Source of the DNA: Pseudomonas fildesensis
GTDB taxonomy: Bacteria > Pseudomonadota > Gammaproteobacteria > Pseudomonadales > Pseudomonadaceae
NCBI RefSeq assembly: GCF_001050345.1
Contig: NZ_LFMW01000007.1
Coordinates: forward strand, 434,001-498,000
Direction: 5' to 3'
Length of the DNA stretch: 64,000 nucleotides
A program made the position numbers and the translations under genes. The notes under the pieces are model-generated. The model saw only the letters and a list, made by a program, of their open reading frames with translations, did no database searches and was not told the origin of the DNA. Positions 40,798-49,321 of this stretch are shown one piece after another. Position 1 is the stretch's first letter, and each line of letters begins with the position of its first letter.

Positions 40798-41922
40798 ATG
40801 TTGAAATGCAATGAAACCTATCACCTGACACCCGACAGTGAGGCTCGGCCGTTCTGGAAGGACTACGCGCGTAACGCGCAGATGGACATTCAGTGCGCAT
40901 TGGCCTACGGCGATCAGCCTGCCGACACGGCCCCTTTAACCGCCCCCGCACCGCAACAGGACACCGCTACGCCAGCCACTGCGACCTCTATGAAAGACGA
41001 ATTGGTGGCCGCAAAAGCAATCTGCGCCCGTGCCAAGACTGCCGTGGTCGAAATGTTCAGCCACGCCCGCATGGGCCGTGCCCTGGAGCTTGAACATATC
41101 AGCGCGCTGGTCGACGATATTTCCGCTTCAATAGCACGTCATCCCAATGCCTTTATCAGCCTGGCACGCCTGAAAAGCCTCGACGACTACACCTACATGC
41201 ATTCGGTCGCCGTGTGCGCATTGATGATCGCCCTGGGCAATCAACTGGCCTTGCCCGCTTCGCTGATCCGCCAGGTCGGGCTCGCCGGCCTGCTGCATGA
41301 CATCGGCAAGATGGCCATACCGAGTGCAATTCTCAACAAGCCTGGACGGTTGAGCAGCGACGAGTTGGAGCGGGTTCGCACCCACCCGATGGAAGGTGAA
41401 AAAACCCTCTTGGCCACCTCGCAACTGTGCGAAATGGTCGTGGACGTATGCCTTCATCACCATGAGCGGGTCGATGGCACCGGCTACCCCCACCAGTTGG
41501 CGGGAGAACAAATCAGTCTGTTTGCCCGAATGGCAGCGGTGTGCGATGTCTACGATGCCGTTACCTCGGACCGTTGCTACAACCAGGGCTGGGACCCCGC
41601 CAACGCCATCCAGCAAATGTCGACGTGGGACGGGCATTTCGATGATGAGGTATTTCGCGCGTTTTTAAAGTCCGTGGGAATTTACCCCGTCGGGTCTATT
41701 GTTCAATTGAAAAGTGGCAGTATCGGGGTGGTGATAGAACAACACGCCGACTCGTTGCTGACGCCAAAGGTAAAGTTGTTCTTCTTGCCTGTGTTGAATA
41801 TCCACATTACCCCAATAATCATTGACCTGAGTGATCCTGCGCAGGCTGATCGAATTATTGCGCGCGTGCCGCCACAGCGGTATGGCTTTAATAATACCGA
41901 GCGCTTATGGCTCGACGATTAA
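40798..41922 (+). CDS. HD-GYP domain cyclic-di-GMP phosphodiesterase
   Basis: A 374-aa protein. The C-terminal two thirds form an HD-GYP domain with HD at His167-Asp168 in LLHDIGKMAIPSAILNKPG, the extended motif THPMEG, HHERVDGTGYP with Gly229-Tyr230-Pro231, and LFARMAAVCDVYDAVTSDRCY, so the metal and GYP residues look intact. The N-terminal ~90 residues are short and rich in Ala/Thr/Pro and lack an obvious complete DUF3391. Ribosome site GGAGG upstream of the ATG. It probably hydrolyses c-di-GMP and may couple it to the chemoreceptor encoded next to it. Confidence 0.9.
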   Translation: MLKCNETYHLTPDSEARPFWKDYARNAQMDIQCALAYGDQPADTAPLTAPAPQQDTATPATATSMKDELVAAKAICARAKTAVVEMFSHARMGRALELEHISALVDDISASIARHPNAFISLARLKSLDDYTYMHSVAVCALMIALGNQLALPASLIRQVGLAGLLHDIGKMAIPSAILNKPGRLSSDELERVRTHPMEGEKTLLATSQLCEMVVDVCLHHHERVDGTGYPHQLAGEQISLFARMAAVCDVYDAVTSDRCYNQGWDPANAIQQMSTWDGHFDDEVFRAFLKSVGIYPVGSIVQLKSGSIGVVIEQHADSLLTPKVKLFFLPVLNIHITPIIIDLSDPAQADRIIARVPPQRYGFNNTERLWLDD

Positions 41923-42071
41923 ACGCACGAACAGCATTAAATCAACACCCAGCTGTACAGCATATCCATGCCTAAGCAGCCCATGATCCAGCACTAAGCC
42001 TTGTGTGAAAAATATATTGGAAAGTCGGCATCCGATTATGTCGACAACTATTGGCGTGGGCGGGAAATATC

Positions 42072-44234
42072 ATGAAATTCAACTCATTACAGACTCGAAT
42101 CTGTTTTACCGCCGGACTCTGCCTGTTTATATCCTCCGCGAGCCTGGTGTTATATGGGCTGTATTCCTCAAATGCCAATGAAGCCTATGTGGGCACTGAA
42201 GTCTCAAAACTCATTGAAAGCGCTACCATCCGCGAAGTGCAAAACCTGGCAGAGTCACGGGCTAACGCAATTCAGTCGAAATTGCAGAATGCATTGGATT
42301 CGGCACGCACGCTCGCCAATACGCTGGGGGCCAGCAAAAGTGCACAAAGCCCGCTCGCACTGGGCCGCGAGCAAATCAATACGATGCTGCTCAGCGTGCT
42401 CAAGGACAACCCCGACTTTAACGGCACGTATTCGTGCTGGGAGCCGGATGCGCTGGACGGCCAGGATCAGGCATTTCGTAACAATGAGTCAGGAAATAAC
42501 CCGGTGACCGGCCGCTTCACCCCCTACTGGACGCGCAGCTCGGATGGCCGTGTTGCTGTGCAACCGCTGGTGGAATATGACTCCGACGCCCGCCATCCCA
42601 ATGGTGTACCCAAGGGCGGCTGGTACTCAGGCCCTCGGGACACCCGGAAAGAAAGCGTTCTGGACCCGATTCCCTATGTGGTGCAAGGCAAAAATGTATG
42701 GCTGACCACGCTGTCGGTGCCGATTATCGCCAATGGCAAGTTCTACGGCGTGGTCGGTGCTGACTTCGACATCTCGTTCATACAGAAGCTCAGTGAACAA
42801 ATGTCCGCCGACCTCTACGGCGGCAAGGGCTCCGTGTCGATCCTGAGTCACCAGGGGCTGGTAGTCGCCGACAGTAAACGACCCGATCTTATTGGCCAGC
42901 CGCTGAAGGCGTTATTACCCGACACGTGGGATAAGGTGTTGGCCAATGTGCAAAAAGGCCAAGGAGACAGCCGGTTCAATGAGGTCTCCCAGGGGATCGA
43001 GGTGCAGATGCCCATCACCCTGGGTCGCAGCGAGAAACCCTGGGCCATCCTGATTCACCTGCCCAAGGCCGTCGTCATGAGCCAAGCCATCGCCCTGGAG
43101 CAGGAACTGCAGGCCCGTGGCGTGCGCAGCAGTATCTGGCAGGTGTCGGTCGGCGTGACCATTTCCGTGCTGGCCTTGCTTGCACTGTGGTTTGCCACGG
43201 CAAAAATCGTCGGCCCGATTCGTGAAGCCGCCGCCCTGGCCGCCAACATCAGCCTGGGTGATTTCTCCCGTCGCCTGGTGCAACAGTCTGAGGATGAAGT
43301 CGGCCAACTGTCCCTTGCCTTGAACGATATGTCGGAAAGCCTGCAGCGCCAGGTGCGGGTGGCCGAGCGTATATCCGAAGGCGATCTGGACCTGGAAGTG
43401 CGCTTGTCATCGCCCCATGACACCCTGGGCAAGTCTTTGGAAAAAATGGTCGGCAACCTGAACACCCTGATTTCCCAGGTGCAGGCCAGCGCCACGCAAA
43501 TCACAGGCAGTTCTGCGCAGGTCACCGAGTTGAGTCAGTCGCTGTCGGACGGTGCGTCCAACTCTGCCTCTTCCATCACTGAAATCAGTGCCGTCATGAC
43601 CCAAATGGCGGCGCAGACCACCGACAATGCCGCCAATGCCAAAAAAGCCGATGAGCAATCCCAAGCCTCACGCGCCGATGCGGGGGAAAGTGACAAGCTG
43701 ATGAGTGAATTGATCGCTGCGATGACTGAAATCGACAACTCGGGCAAAGACATCACCGCCATTATCACCACCATCGACAACATCGCCGCCCAGACCAACC
43801 TGCTGGCCTTGAACGCAGCGATCGAGGCTGCACGCGCAGGTGAATTGGGCCGCGGTTTTGCGGTGGTCGCCGATGAGGTCAGGAGCCTCGCCGCCCGCAG
43901 CGCTGAAGCTGCCCAGCAAACAGCGGCGCTGATCGCCGACTCCTCGACCAAGACGCAGCGCGGCATGGTGATCGCCGGGCGCACGGCCGACTCGTTGAGG
44001 AACATCGTCTCCGGCACCAGTACCGTCTCAAGCCTGGTGTCATTGATCTACCAAGCCTCCAGTGAACAGGCTTCCGGCTTGCAACAGGCCAGTATCGGCC
44101 TGGAGCAGATCGATGAAGTCACCCAGCAAAATCAGGCCAACTCGCAGCAATGCGCGGTGGCGGCCAGAAACCTGTCGGAACGGGCCAGTTCGATGCAGCA
44201 AGGGTTGAGCCGCTTTAAAGTCAAAGCGTCGTAG
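42072..44234 (+). CDS. Methyl-accepting chemotaxis protein with periplasmic Cache domain
   Basis: A 720-aa receptor. A membrane helix at about 8-30 is followed by a ~300-residue periplasmic double-Cache region ([66 protein letters not shown], of the amino-acid-sensing type), a second helix at about 345-365, HAMP ([22 protein letters not shown]), and the signalling domain with the hairpin tip [40 protein letters not shown]. No CheR-tethering pentapeptide at the C-terminus. Start chosen at 42072. It closes the cheV-HD-GYP-receptor group. Ligand unknown. Confidence 0.93.
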   Translation: MKFNSLQTRICFTAGLCLFISSASLVLYGLYSSNANEAYVGTEVSKLIESATIREVQNLAESRANAIQSKLQNALDSARTLANTLGASKSAQSPLALGREQINTMLLSVLKDNPDFNGTYSCWEPDALDGQDQAFRNNESGNNPVTGRFTPYWTRSSDGRVAVQPLVEYDSDARHPNGVPKGGWYSGPRDTRKESVLDPIPYVVQGKNVWLTTLSVPIIANGKFYGVVGADFDISFIQKLSEQMSADLYGGKGSVSILSHQGLVVADSKRPDLIGQPLKALLPDTWDKVLANVQKGQGDSRFNEVSQGIEVQMPITLGRSEKPWAILIHLPKAVVMSQAIALEQELQARGVRSSIWQVSVGVTISVLALLALWFATAKIVGPIREAAALAANISLGDFSRRLVQQSEDEVGQLSLALNDMSESLQRQVRVAERISEGDLDLEVRLSSPHDTLGKSLEKMVGNLNTLISQVQASATQITGSSAQVTELSQSLSDGASNSASSITEISAVMTQMAAQTTDNAANAKKADEQSQASRADAGESDKLMSELIAAMTEIDNSGKDITAIITTIDNIAAQTNLLALNAAIEAARAGELGRGFAVVADEVRSLAARSAEAAQQTAALIADSSTKTQRGMVIAGRTADSLRNIVSGTSTVSSLVSLIYQASSEQASGLQQASIGLEQIDEVTQQNQANSQQCAVAARNLSERASSMQQGLSRFKVKAS

Positions 44235-44246
44235 CGCCTGAAACGA

Positions 44247-44276
44247 GGCCAGGGGCGTTAAACATCGCCCCTGGCC
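44247..44276 (+). terminator. GC hairpin after the chemoreceptor gene
   Basis: GGCCAGGGGCG (44247-44257) pairs with CGCCCCTGGCC (44266-44276) 13 bases after the stop. There is no T-run, so terminator activity is likely but unproven. Confidence 0.6.
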
Positions 44277-44386
44277 CGGCACGATAAACCTGATGTTCAT
44301 TCATCAAATATTAAGATTCGCCTCCCTATACTCACCGATTGCGAGCCGTTCCCCCGAACGGTCCCCTGCCCCGGTAGCCAGTACCC

Positions 44387-45826
44387 ATGACGCGTCCCGC
44401 TCCTCTGCTGCTTCTGCTTGCTGGTCTGTTGTTCTTCTTTGCGTTGGGTAACCACGAACTGCAAGGGTCCACCGAAGCCCGCGTCGCCGGGATCGCCATG
44501 GCCATGCACCTGGACAATGACTGGGTGGTGCCGCGCCTGTTTCGAGAAGCCTTCCTGGAAAAACCGCCCCTCAGCCTGTGGCTCGACGCCGGGGCGATTC
44601 GCCTGTTTGGCGGTACCACCTGGGCTGTGCGCCTGGCCTCGGCGTTTGCCGGACTGTTCAGCGTGATGCTGCTCTACGGGATGCTGCGCAAGTTCGGGCG
44701 GCCGAAGACACTGGCGTTCAGCGCGGCGCTGATCCTGGCGACCATGGCCAGTTACTGGAGCAATGTGCGGGGCGTGGGTGAGGACTCATTGCTCAGCCTG
44801 GGCGTGACGACCGCGCTGCTGGCGTTCTACCAGGCGATGCGGCCTGAGTCCGAGCGTCAAGGCTCTACTGCCTGGGCCTGGGCATTGTTTACAGCCGGGA
44901 TGGTGATCGCCACCCTGAGCAAAGGCGTGCTGGGCCTGGCGATGCCGGGCAGCGTGATTTTTGTGTACCTGGCCAGCACTAGCCTGATGGACAAGCGCCT
45001 GAACATCGGCGACTGGCTCAAGCCGGCGCTGTTTACGTTACTGGCCTTGGTGCCACTGCTGATCTGGCTGGGTTTTCTGTTCCAGCGCGGCGGGATGCAG
45101 GCGGTGGGCGAAGTGCTGTGGACCAACAGCGTAGGACGGTTCAGCGGCTCGTTTGTCGAAGCCGGGCATTACGAACCCTTCTACTACTACCTCATGAAAC
45201 TGCCTGAAGCCTTTTTACCGTGGAACATCCTGGTGTACCTGGGGCTGTGGCACTTTCGCAAAAGCCTGGTGCGCAACCGCTACCGTCTGTTTTTCAGTGT
45301 GTGGCTGGTGGCGCAATTCACCCTGTTGACCCTGGCGTCCAGCAAACGCACGGTTTACCTGATGGCACTGACGCCAGCCGCCGCCGTACTCGCCGCAGAA
45401 TATGCGCGGGTGCTGCTGCAATGGCTGAAAGATCACAAACCGGCGCTGTATACCCACCACAAAACCGTGATCGGCAGCGTGTTCACCCTGGCGGTGGCAT
45501 GTTATCTGACGGCAGCTTTCTGGTTCGCGCCTAAAGCCGATGTGCGTCAGTCGTTCGTGCCGGTGATCAGTCAGGTCCAGGCACTGCGAGACGAAGGGAG
45601 GGAAGTGGTGTTGTTCCAGCCCAACGAGCGGATCGACGGGGCCAGTGTGTTCTACCTGCAGGCCTACCTGCCGATCCTGCAAACCGAACCCGAGCTGCGC
45701 AGCTTCCTGGAAGCCAAACCCGGCAACGTCGCGCTGCTGGACCGCACCGAGCAATTGAGCGGCAAGGTGACTGTGATCAAGGAGATGGCGATCAACCGCC
45801 AGCCTTACTACTTCGTCGAGCAGTAA
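44387..45826 (+). CDS. ArnT-like glycosyltransferase (PMT family)
   Basis: A 479-aa polytopic membrane protein with about 11-12 helices and the GT-83/PMT features: first-loop acidic motif in GNHELQGSTEARVAGIAMAMHLDNDWVVPRLFREAFLEKPPLSLWL, then SGSFVEAGHYEPFYYYLMKLPEAFLPWNILV. ArnT homologues move aminoarabinose or other sugars from undecaprenyl carriers to lipid A. This protein stands alone without arn genes, so its sugar and acceptor are open. It is convergent with yqhA. Confidence 0.8.
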   Translation: MTRPAPLLLLLAGLLFFFALGNHELQGSTEARVAGIAMAMHLDNDWVVPRLFREAFLEKPPLSLWLDAGAIRLFGGTTWAVRLASAFAGLFSVMLLYGMLRKFGRPKTLAFSAALILATMASYWSNVRGVGEDSLLSLGVTTALLAFYQAMRPESERQGSTAWAWALFTAGMVIATLSKGVLGLAMPGSVIFVYLASTSLMDKRLNIGDWLKPALFTLLALVPLLIWLGFLFQRGGMQAVGEVLWTNSVGRFSGSFVEAGHYEPFYYYLMKLPEAFLPWNILVYLGLWHFRKSLVRNRYRLFFSVWLVAQFTLLTLASSKRTVYLMALTPAAAVLAAEYARVLLQWLKDHKPALYTHHKTVIGSVFTLAVACYLTAAFWFAPKADVRQSFVPVISQVQALRDEGREVVLFQPNERIDGASVFYLQAYLPILQTEPELRSFLEAKPGNVALLDRTEQLSGKVTVIKEMAINRQPYYFVEQ

Positions 45827-45840
45827 GGCCGGCGCGGGGA

Positions 45841-46329
45841 TCAGTGCTTGGTCAGCTTGTCCAGGTAACCCATGGCAAACGCCGAGACCACGAAGGTCAT
45901 GTGGATGATCACGTACCACTTCAAGTGCTCGGGATCGACGTTCTTGGCGTCCATGAAGATACGCAGCAAGTGGATGGAGGAAATCGCCACGATGGACGCC
46001 GCCACTTTCATCTTCAACGACGAAGAGTCCATGGTGCCGAGCCAGTTGAGCTTTTCCTTGTCGTCATCGATGTCCAGCTGCGAGACGAAGTTCTCGTAGC
46101 CGGAAATCATCACCATCACCAGCAAGCCGCCCACCAGCGCCATGTCGATCAACGACAACAGCAGCAGGATCACTTCGGCTTCCAACATGGAGAAGATGTT
46201 GGGAATGACGTGGATCACTTCCTGGAAGAATTTTAGCGCCAGAATCAGCAGGCCCAGGGACAGCCCCAGGTAGATCGGCGCCAACAGCCAGCGTGAAGCG
46301 TACATAGTATTTTCGATAAAACGTTCCAT
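45841..46329 (-). CDS. YqhA/TIGR00645-family inner membrane protein
   Basis: A 162-aa membrane protein starting [38 protein letters not shown], the family hallmark, with [27 protein letters not shown] and [23 protein letters not shown]. About four helices. Function unknown throughout the family. It is convergent with the ArnT-like gene (14 bases apart) and divergent from the following lipoprotein gene. Confidence 0.9.
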   Translation of the reverse strand: MERFIENTMYASRWLLAPIYLGLSLGLLILALKFFQEVIHVIPNIFSMLEAEVILLLLSLIDMALVGGLLVMVMISGYENFVSQLDIDDDKEKLNWLGTMDSSSLKMKVAASIVAISSIHLLRIFMDAKNVDPEHLKWYVIIHMTFVVSAFAMGYLDKLTKH

Positions 46330-46492
46330 GGGATCTCACACAGCTTGGCTAGAAATGGCGGCGAGTATACCAGCCGCTACCAAACACCTGTAACCGCGAG
46401 AAAACTGACCTGGGCGGCATCTGTAATAGAATTTTTCTGCTAGTGTCGAGCCCATCAAAATCGGCTCGATGATGTCGGACAGGAAAACTCAG

Positions 46493-48316
46493 ATGATGGA
46501 AGTGCGATCCCCTTTGGCCAGTATCGGCCTGTGCGCGGCATTGCTGCTGGCCAGCGGCTGCTCACCCAGCGATGAGCAGAAGCAGGCAACCCTCGAAGAG
46601 CAAACCACGAAGTTCGAACAATCGCTCGATAGCATCCAGGACCCCAAACTGCGCGACGCCATCGCCGACCTTGGCGGCTCGCTGCTGTTGCTGGAACGCG
46701 CGCGGGTCAAGCTCGCCACCAAGCCCATCGACGCTGAATACGGCGAAGACACCCTGGCCCTGCTCAAGCACTACCCCACGCCCCAGGCCCTGGTCGACAC
46801 GTATATCAACGGCCTGTTCGTGCTGCGCAAGACCTCCCATTCCGACTACCTGATAGATCTGCAGCCGGTCTTCCCGTTCAACTTCACGATTCCCGACCAG
46901 TTCCCTTTCCCTCACGGCCTGGAATGGCAGTCGGTCACCTTGAGCAACAATAAGGTCATCCCGTTTCAGCCCGAATGGTCGGAAACCGACCCCGGCATCC
47001 AGCTGAGCCCCAGCAGTTCCAACCTGACCAACCCCGACGACCTGACGGTGACCTACCCGTTCATCGATGGCATCGAGACCGAGAACAAGAGCCAGCCGCA
47101 GCCTGTCAGCCTCAAAGGCGCGGTTGAAGTGGTTGCGCCGGGCAAGGTGCTGACGTTCGACCTGTCGAAAAAGGACGTCGGCCACAAGCGCACCGAGGGC
47201 AACATCACTCTCCATTTGCTGCTGCTTGAAAAGAATTACGCCGAGATCGAGCTGACCAACAGCGAACCCCTGGCGCCGGAAGTGGGCGACGAATCGCCGA
47301 ACCCTTTGCTGGTACAGGCGCGGGACAGCACCGGGCAATTTCTTACGCGCGCAGGTTCGATCAACGAAAGTGCCGCGCAAGTGGCGTTCTACGAGAAACA
47401 ACTGGCTGAGATGCAAAAGCAGACCGCCTGGTCGGATGCGTTTGAAAAGCAACTGACAGATGAGCAGAAAACCTTCGAACACAAGCAGAGCAGCCATTAC
47501 GCCAAGGTCTACTTCAATGGCCTTATCGATAACCTGCAGGTCAACGTGCTGGACTTCTCCAGGGCCACGGTTACCCGCAAGGACCTGGACCTGCCGGTGC
47601 TACGCTTCGACAAGAATAGCCTGCAGAACACCGTGCAAGCCTTGCCGATGCCCGTCACGGTGTATGACGACGGCGCCGCCAGCTGGCTCAAAGACGCGGC
47701 GCTGACCGAAGACCAGCTGAAAAACAGCGTCACCATCAGCCAGTCCGTCGAGGATGCCAGCGCCGCGCATATCGTGTTTGACCACCCCTTTACCTTCAAT
47801 GACGACCTGGTGGGTGCCGAGCGCAAAAGCAGCGAAGCACCCGTCACGTTCTTTACTGCAGATGAAAAAGGCGAACGCGGGAAGCCTATAGAGTTGCCGA
47901 CCGAAGCCTTCGAACTGAACCCGGCACGCGGCACGCTGACCTACGACCTCAACCTGTTCCCGGAAAACCCCGGGGTTGTGGTGGGTTCAATTCCCCTGTT
48001 CCTGGCGACGATAGAAAAAGGCGAGATTGACGCCGCCAAGCTGCCCAAGGGTTTATCACTCAAGGACAACGCGCTGATTGTCGATCAGAAAACATTCCCC
48101 GCTGACAGCTGGCGCTTCTTCGCCAAGGATGCCAGCGGCCGCTACCTCAAGGAAATCCTCGGCGTCAGCCACCGCGCCGAGGAATACGGCACGGCGATGT
48201 TTGATGTGCATTACTTCTACGGCCAGCCGACCCTGGTTGAAAGCTACCAGCGCACCGACCTGAACACCGTGCAGTACGGCTTCGAGGTCAAGCTGGACAA
48301 GCCCGAGAGCAAATGA
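46493..48316 (+). CDS. Large lipoprotein of unknown function
   Basis: A 607-aa protein with a type II signal (SIGLCAALLLASGC, lipobox ASGC about residue 23) and a charged helical stretch behind it (SDEQKQATLEEQTTKFEQSL). The start at 46493 is preferred because AGGAAAA lies 8 bases ahead. The frame is also open from an ATG at 46469, which would add eight residues. The mature protein is mixed beta-rich sequence without a family I recognise. Probably periplasmic, attached to the inner or outer membrane. Single-gene unit followed by REP DNA. Confidence 0.8.
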   Translation: MMEVRSPLASIGLCAALLLASGCSPSDEQKQATLEEQTTKFEQSLDSIQDPKLRDAIADLGGSLLLLERARVKLATKPIDAEYGEDTLALLKHYPTPQALVDTYINGLFVLRKTSHSDYLIDLQPVFPFNFTIPDQFPFPHGLEWQSVTLSNNKVIPFQPEWSETDPGIQLSPSSSNLTNPDDLTVTYPFIDGIETENKSQPQPVSLKGAVEVVAPGKVLTFDLSKKDVGHKRTEGNITLHLLLLEKNYAEIELTNSEPLAPEVGDESPNPLLVQARDSTGQFLTRAGSINESAAQVAFYEKQLAEMQKQTAWSDAFEKQLTDEQKTFEHKQSSHYAKVYFNGLIDNLQVNVLDFSRATVTRKDLDLPVLRFDKNSLQNTVQALPMPVTVYDDGAASWLKDAALTEDQLKNSVTISQSVEDASAAHIVFDHPFTFNDDLVGAERKSSEAPVTFFTADEKGERGKPIELPTEAFELNPARGTLTYDLNLFPENPGVVVGSIPLFLATIEKGEIDAAKLPKGLSLKDNALIVDQKTFPADSWRFFAKDASGRYLKEILGVSHRAEEYGTAMFDVHYFYGQPTLVESYQRTDLNTVQYGFEVKLDKPESK

Positions 48317-48330
48317 CCGCCACTTGCCGA

Positions 48331-48455
48331 TCCTTCCCACGCTCTGCGTGGGAAGGCATCCCCTGACGCTCCGCGTCACCGCCGCTGCGCAAAATTCAAG
48401 TTGTGCGCTAAGGCGGGACGGGGCGGCATTCCTGCGCAGAGCGTGGGAACGATCA
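48331..48455. repeat. REP-like element, TCCCACGCTCTGCG family (copy 1)
   Basis: TCCCACGCTCTGCGTGGGAA (palindromic) is followed by GACGCTCCGCGTCA (palindromic) and, near 48440, the inverted GCAGAGCGTGGGAACGATC. The same building blocks recur at 54479-54560 and 57663-57776. This is a composite of intergenic palindromes of the kind common in fluorescent pseudomonads. Confidence 0.75.
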
Positions 48456-48773
48456 TCAAAGGGCCAGGCACTCCTGCCCGCCATTGAGCTGGCGTAAATG
48501 GGCCTGCATGTGCAGGCACCAGATCTGCGGATCTTCCGCCATCTCATAGCCGTACAGGGTCAGGCTGTCCACAATGGATTGCAGAATGGTTTCTGCCACG
48601 AAGGGCCCATGAAACGGGCCCTGGGACTTGATGGTGGAAGGCTGTTCGCCGGTCATTCCGGCGGCAAACAGTAACGTCCACATCCCGTTATCCCCCGCAA
48701 GAGGGCGAATGGAACATTCGATACGGGTGACCAGGCCCAGGCACTGTCGGGTGAGGCAAAGGTTGCGCGGCAT
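48456..48773 (-). CDS. Hypothetical protein, 105 aa
   Basis: From the ATG at 48773 (GAGGG about 10 bases upstream) the protein reads MPRNLCLTRQCLGLVTRIEC and ends GGQECLAL. It has four to six Cys spread along the chain (LCL, QCLG, IECS, WCLH, ECLA), no signal peptide and no membrane helix. The open frame extends 36 codons farther upstream without better support. I do not recognise the family. A central AAGMTGEQPSTIKSQGPFHGPF stretch and ESILQSIVDSLTLYGY-like helix suggest a small alpha/beta domain. Confidence 0.65.
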   Translation of the reverse strand: MPRNLCLTRQCLGLVTRIECSIRPLAGDNGMWTLLFAAGMTGEQPSTIKSQGPFHGPFVAETILQSIVDSLTLYGYEMAEDPQIWCLHMQAHLRQLNGGQECLAL

Positions 48774-48897
48774 GGCGGCGACCCTCGGTAGATCGGTGTT
48801 CAGCCTCAAGCACACGGCGAGACTGTCTCTATCCAGCGAATCCTGTGGATATCCCTTGAACACAGAATAGAAGAAAAACACGACAAACCAAGGTTGT

Positions 48898-48921
48898 AGG
48901 GACCAACGGGCGTTGGTCCCT
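48898..48921. other. Perfect 10-bp hairpin in a gene-free stretch
   Basis: AGGGACCAAC / GTTGGTCCCT around GGGC. It lies in the 548-base gene-free region 48774-49321, which otherwise holds repeats. No T-run follows directly. It may end the leftward transcript of the Lon-like gene. Confidence 0.5.
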
Positions 48922-49035
48922 CAGCTGCGAGTCAATTTAGTGACGAACCTGGGTCACCCGGTGGTGAGCGTGCTTCTGTGGCGAGCGGGCTTGCCCCAAT
49001 GCCATTCAGTTAAGAAATAGAAAGGGCGAACAATA

Positions 49036-49172
49036 ACGTGTGGCGAGGGCGCTTGCTCCCGTTGGGCTGCGAAGCAGCCCCAGCAAGAACGCTGTGGTGT
49101 GTCAGGCAGTCCGGGGCGCTGGTTTTGGGGCTGCTTCGCAGCCCAACGCGGGGCAAGCCCGCTCGCCACAGA
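49036..49172. repeat. Inverted pair of REP-like units (GTGGCGAGC family, copy 1)
   Basis: GTGTGGCGAGGGCGCTTGCT-type unit at the left and GGGCAAGCCCGCTCGCCACA-type unit at the right face each other, each joined to a GGGCTGC-GAAGCAGCCC hairpin. A similar arrangement is at 54901-55039. This is a BIME-like mosaic. Confidence 0.7.
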
Positions 49173-49300
49173 GGCCCACTTACCACAGCCCCTTTCACCA
49201 CAGATCTTTTCACCATAGATCCTCTCACCACAGACGCTTTCACCACAGAAGCCCCTCGCCACAGAAACCCTCTAAGCACAGAAGCCCGCTCGCCACTACA
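49173..49300. repeat. Degenerate ~15-bp tandem repeat (TTTCACCACAGAT-type)
   Basis: Between 49173 and 49300 the sequence runs through about eight imperfect copies of a unit like CTTTCACCACAGATC, with C(A/G)CCACAGA as the constant core. The core equals the outer end of the neighbouring REP unit (CTCGCCACAG), so the array probably grew by slippage from it. Confidence 0.7.
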
Positions 49301-49321
49301 AGCAGGCCAAGCCAGTCAGAA

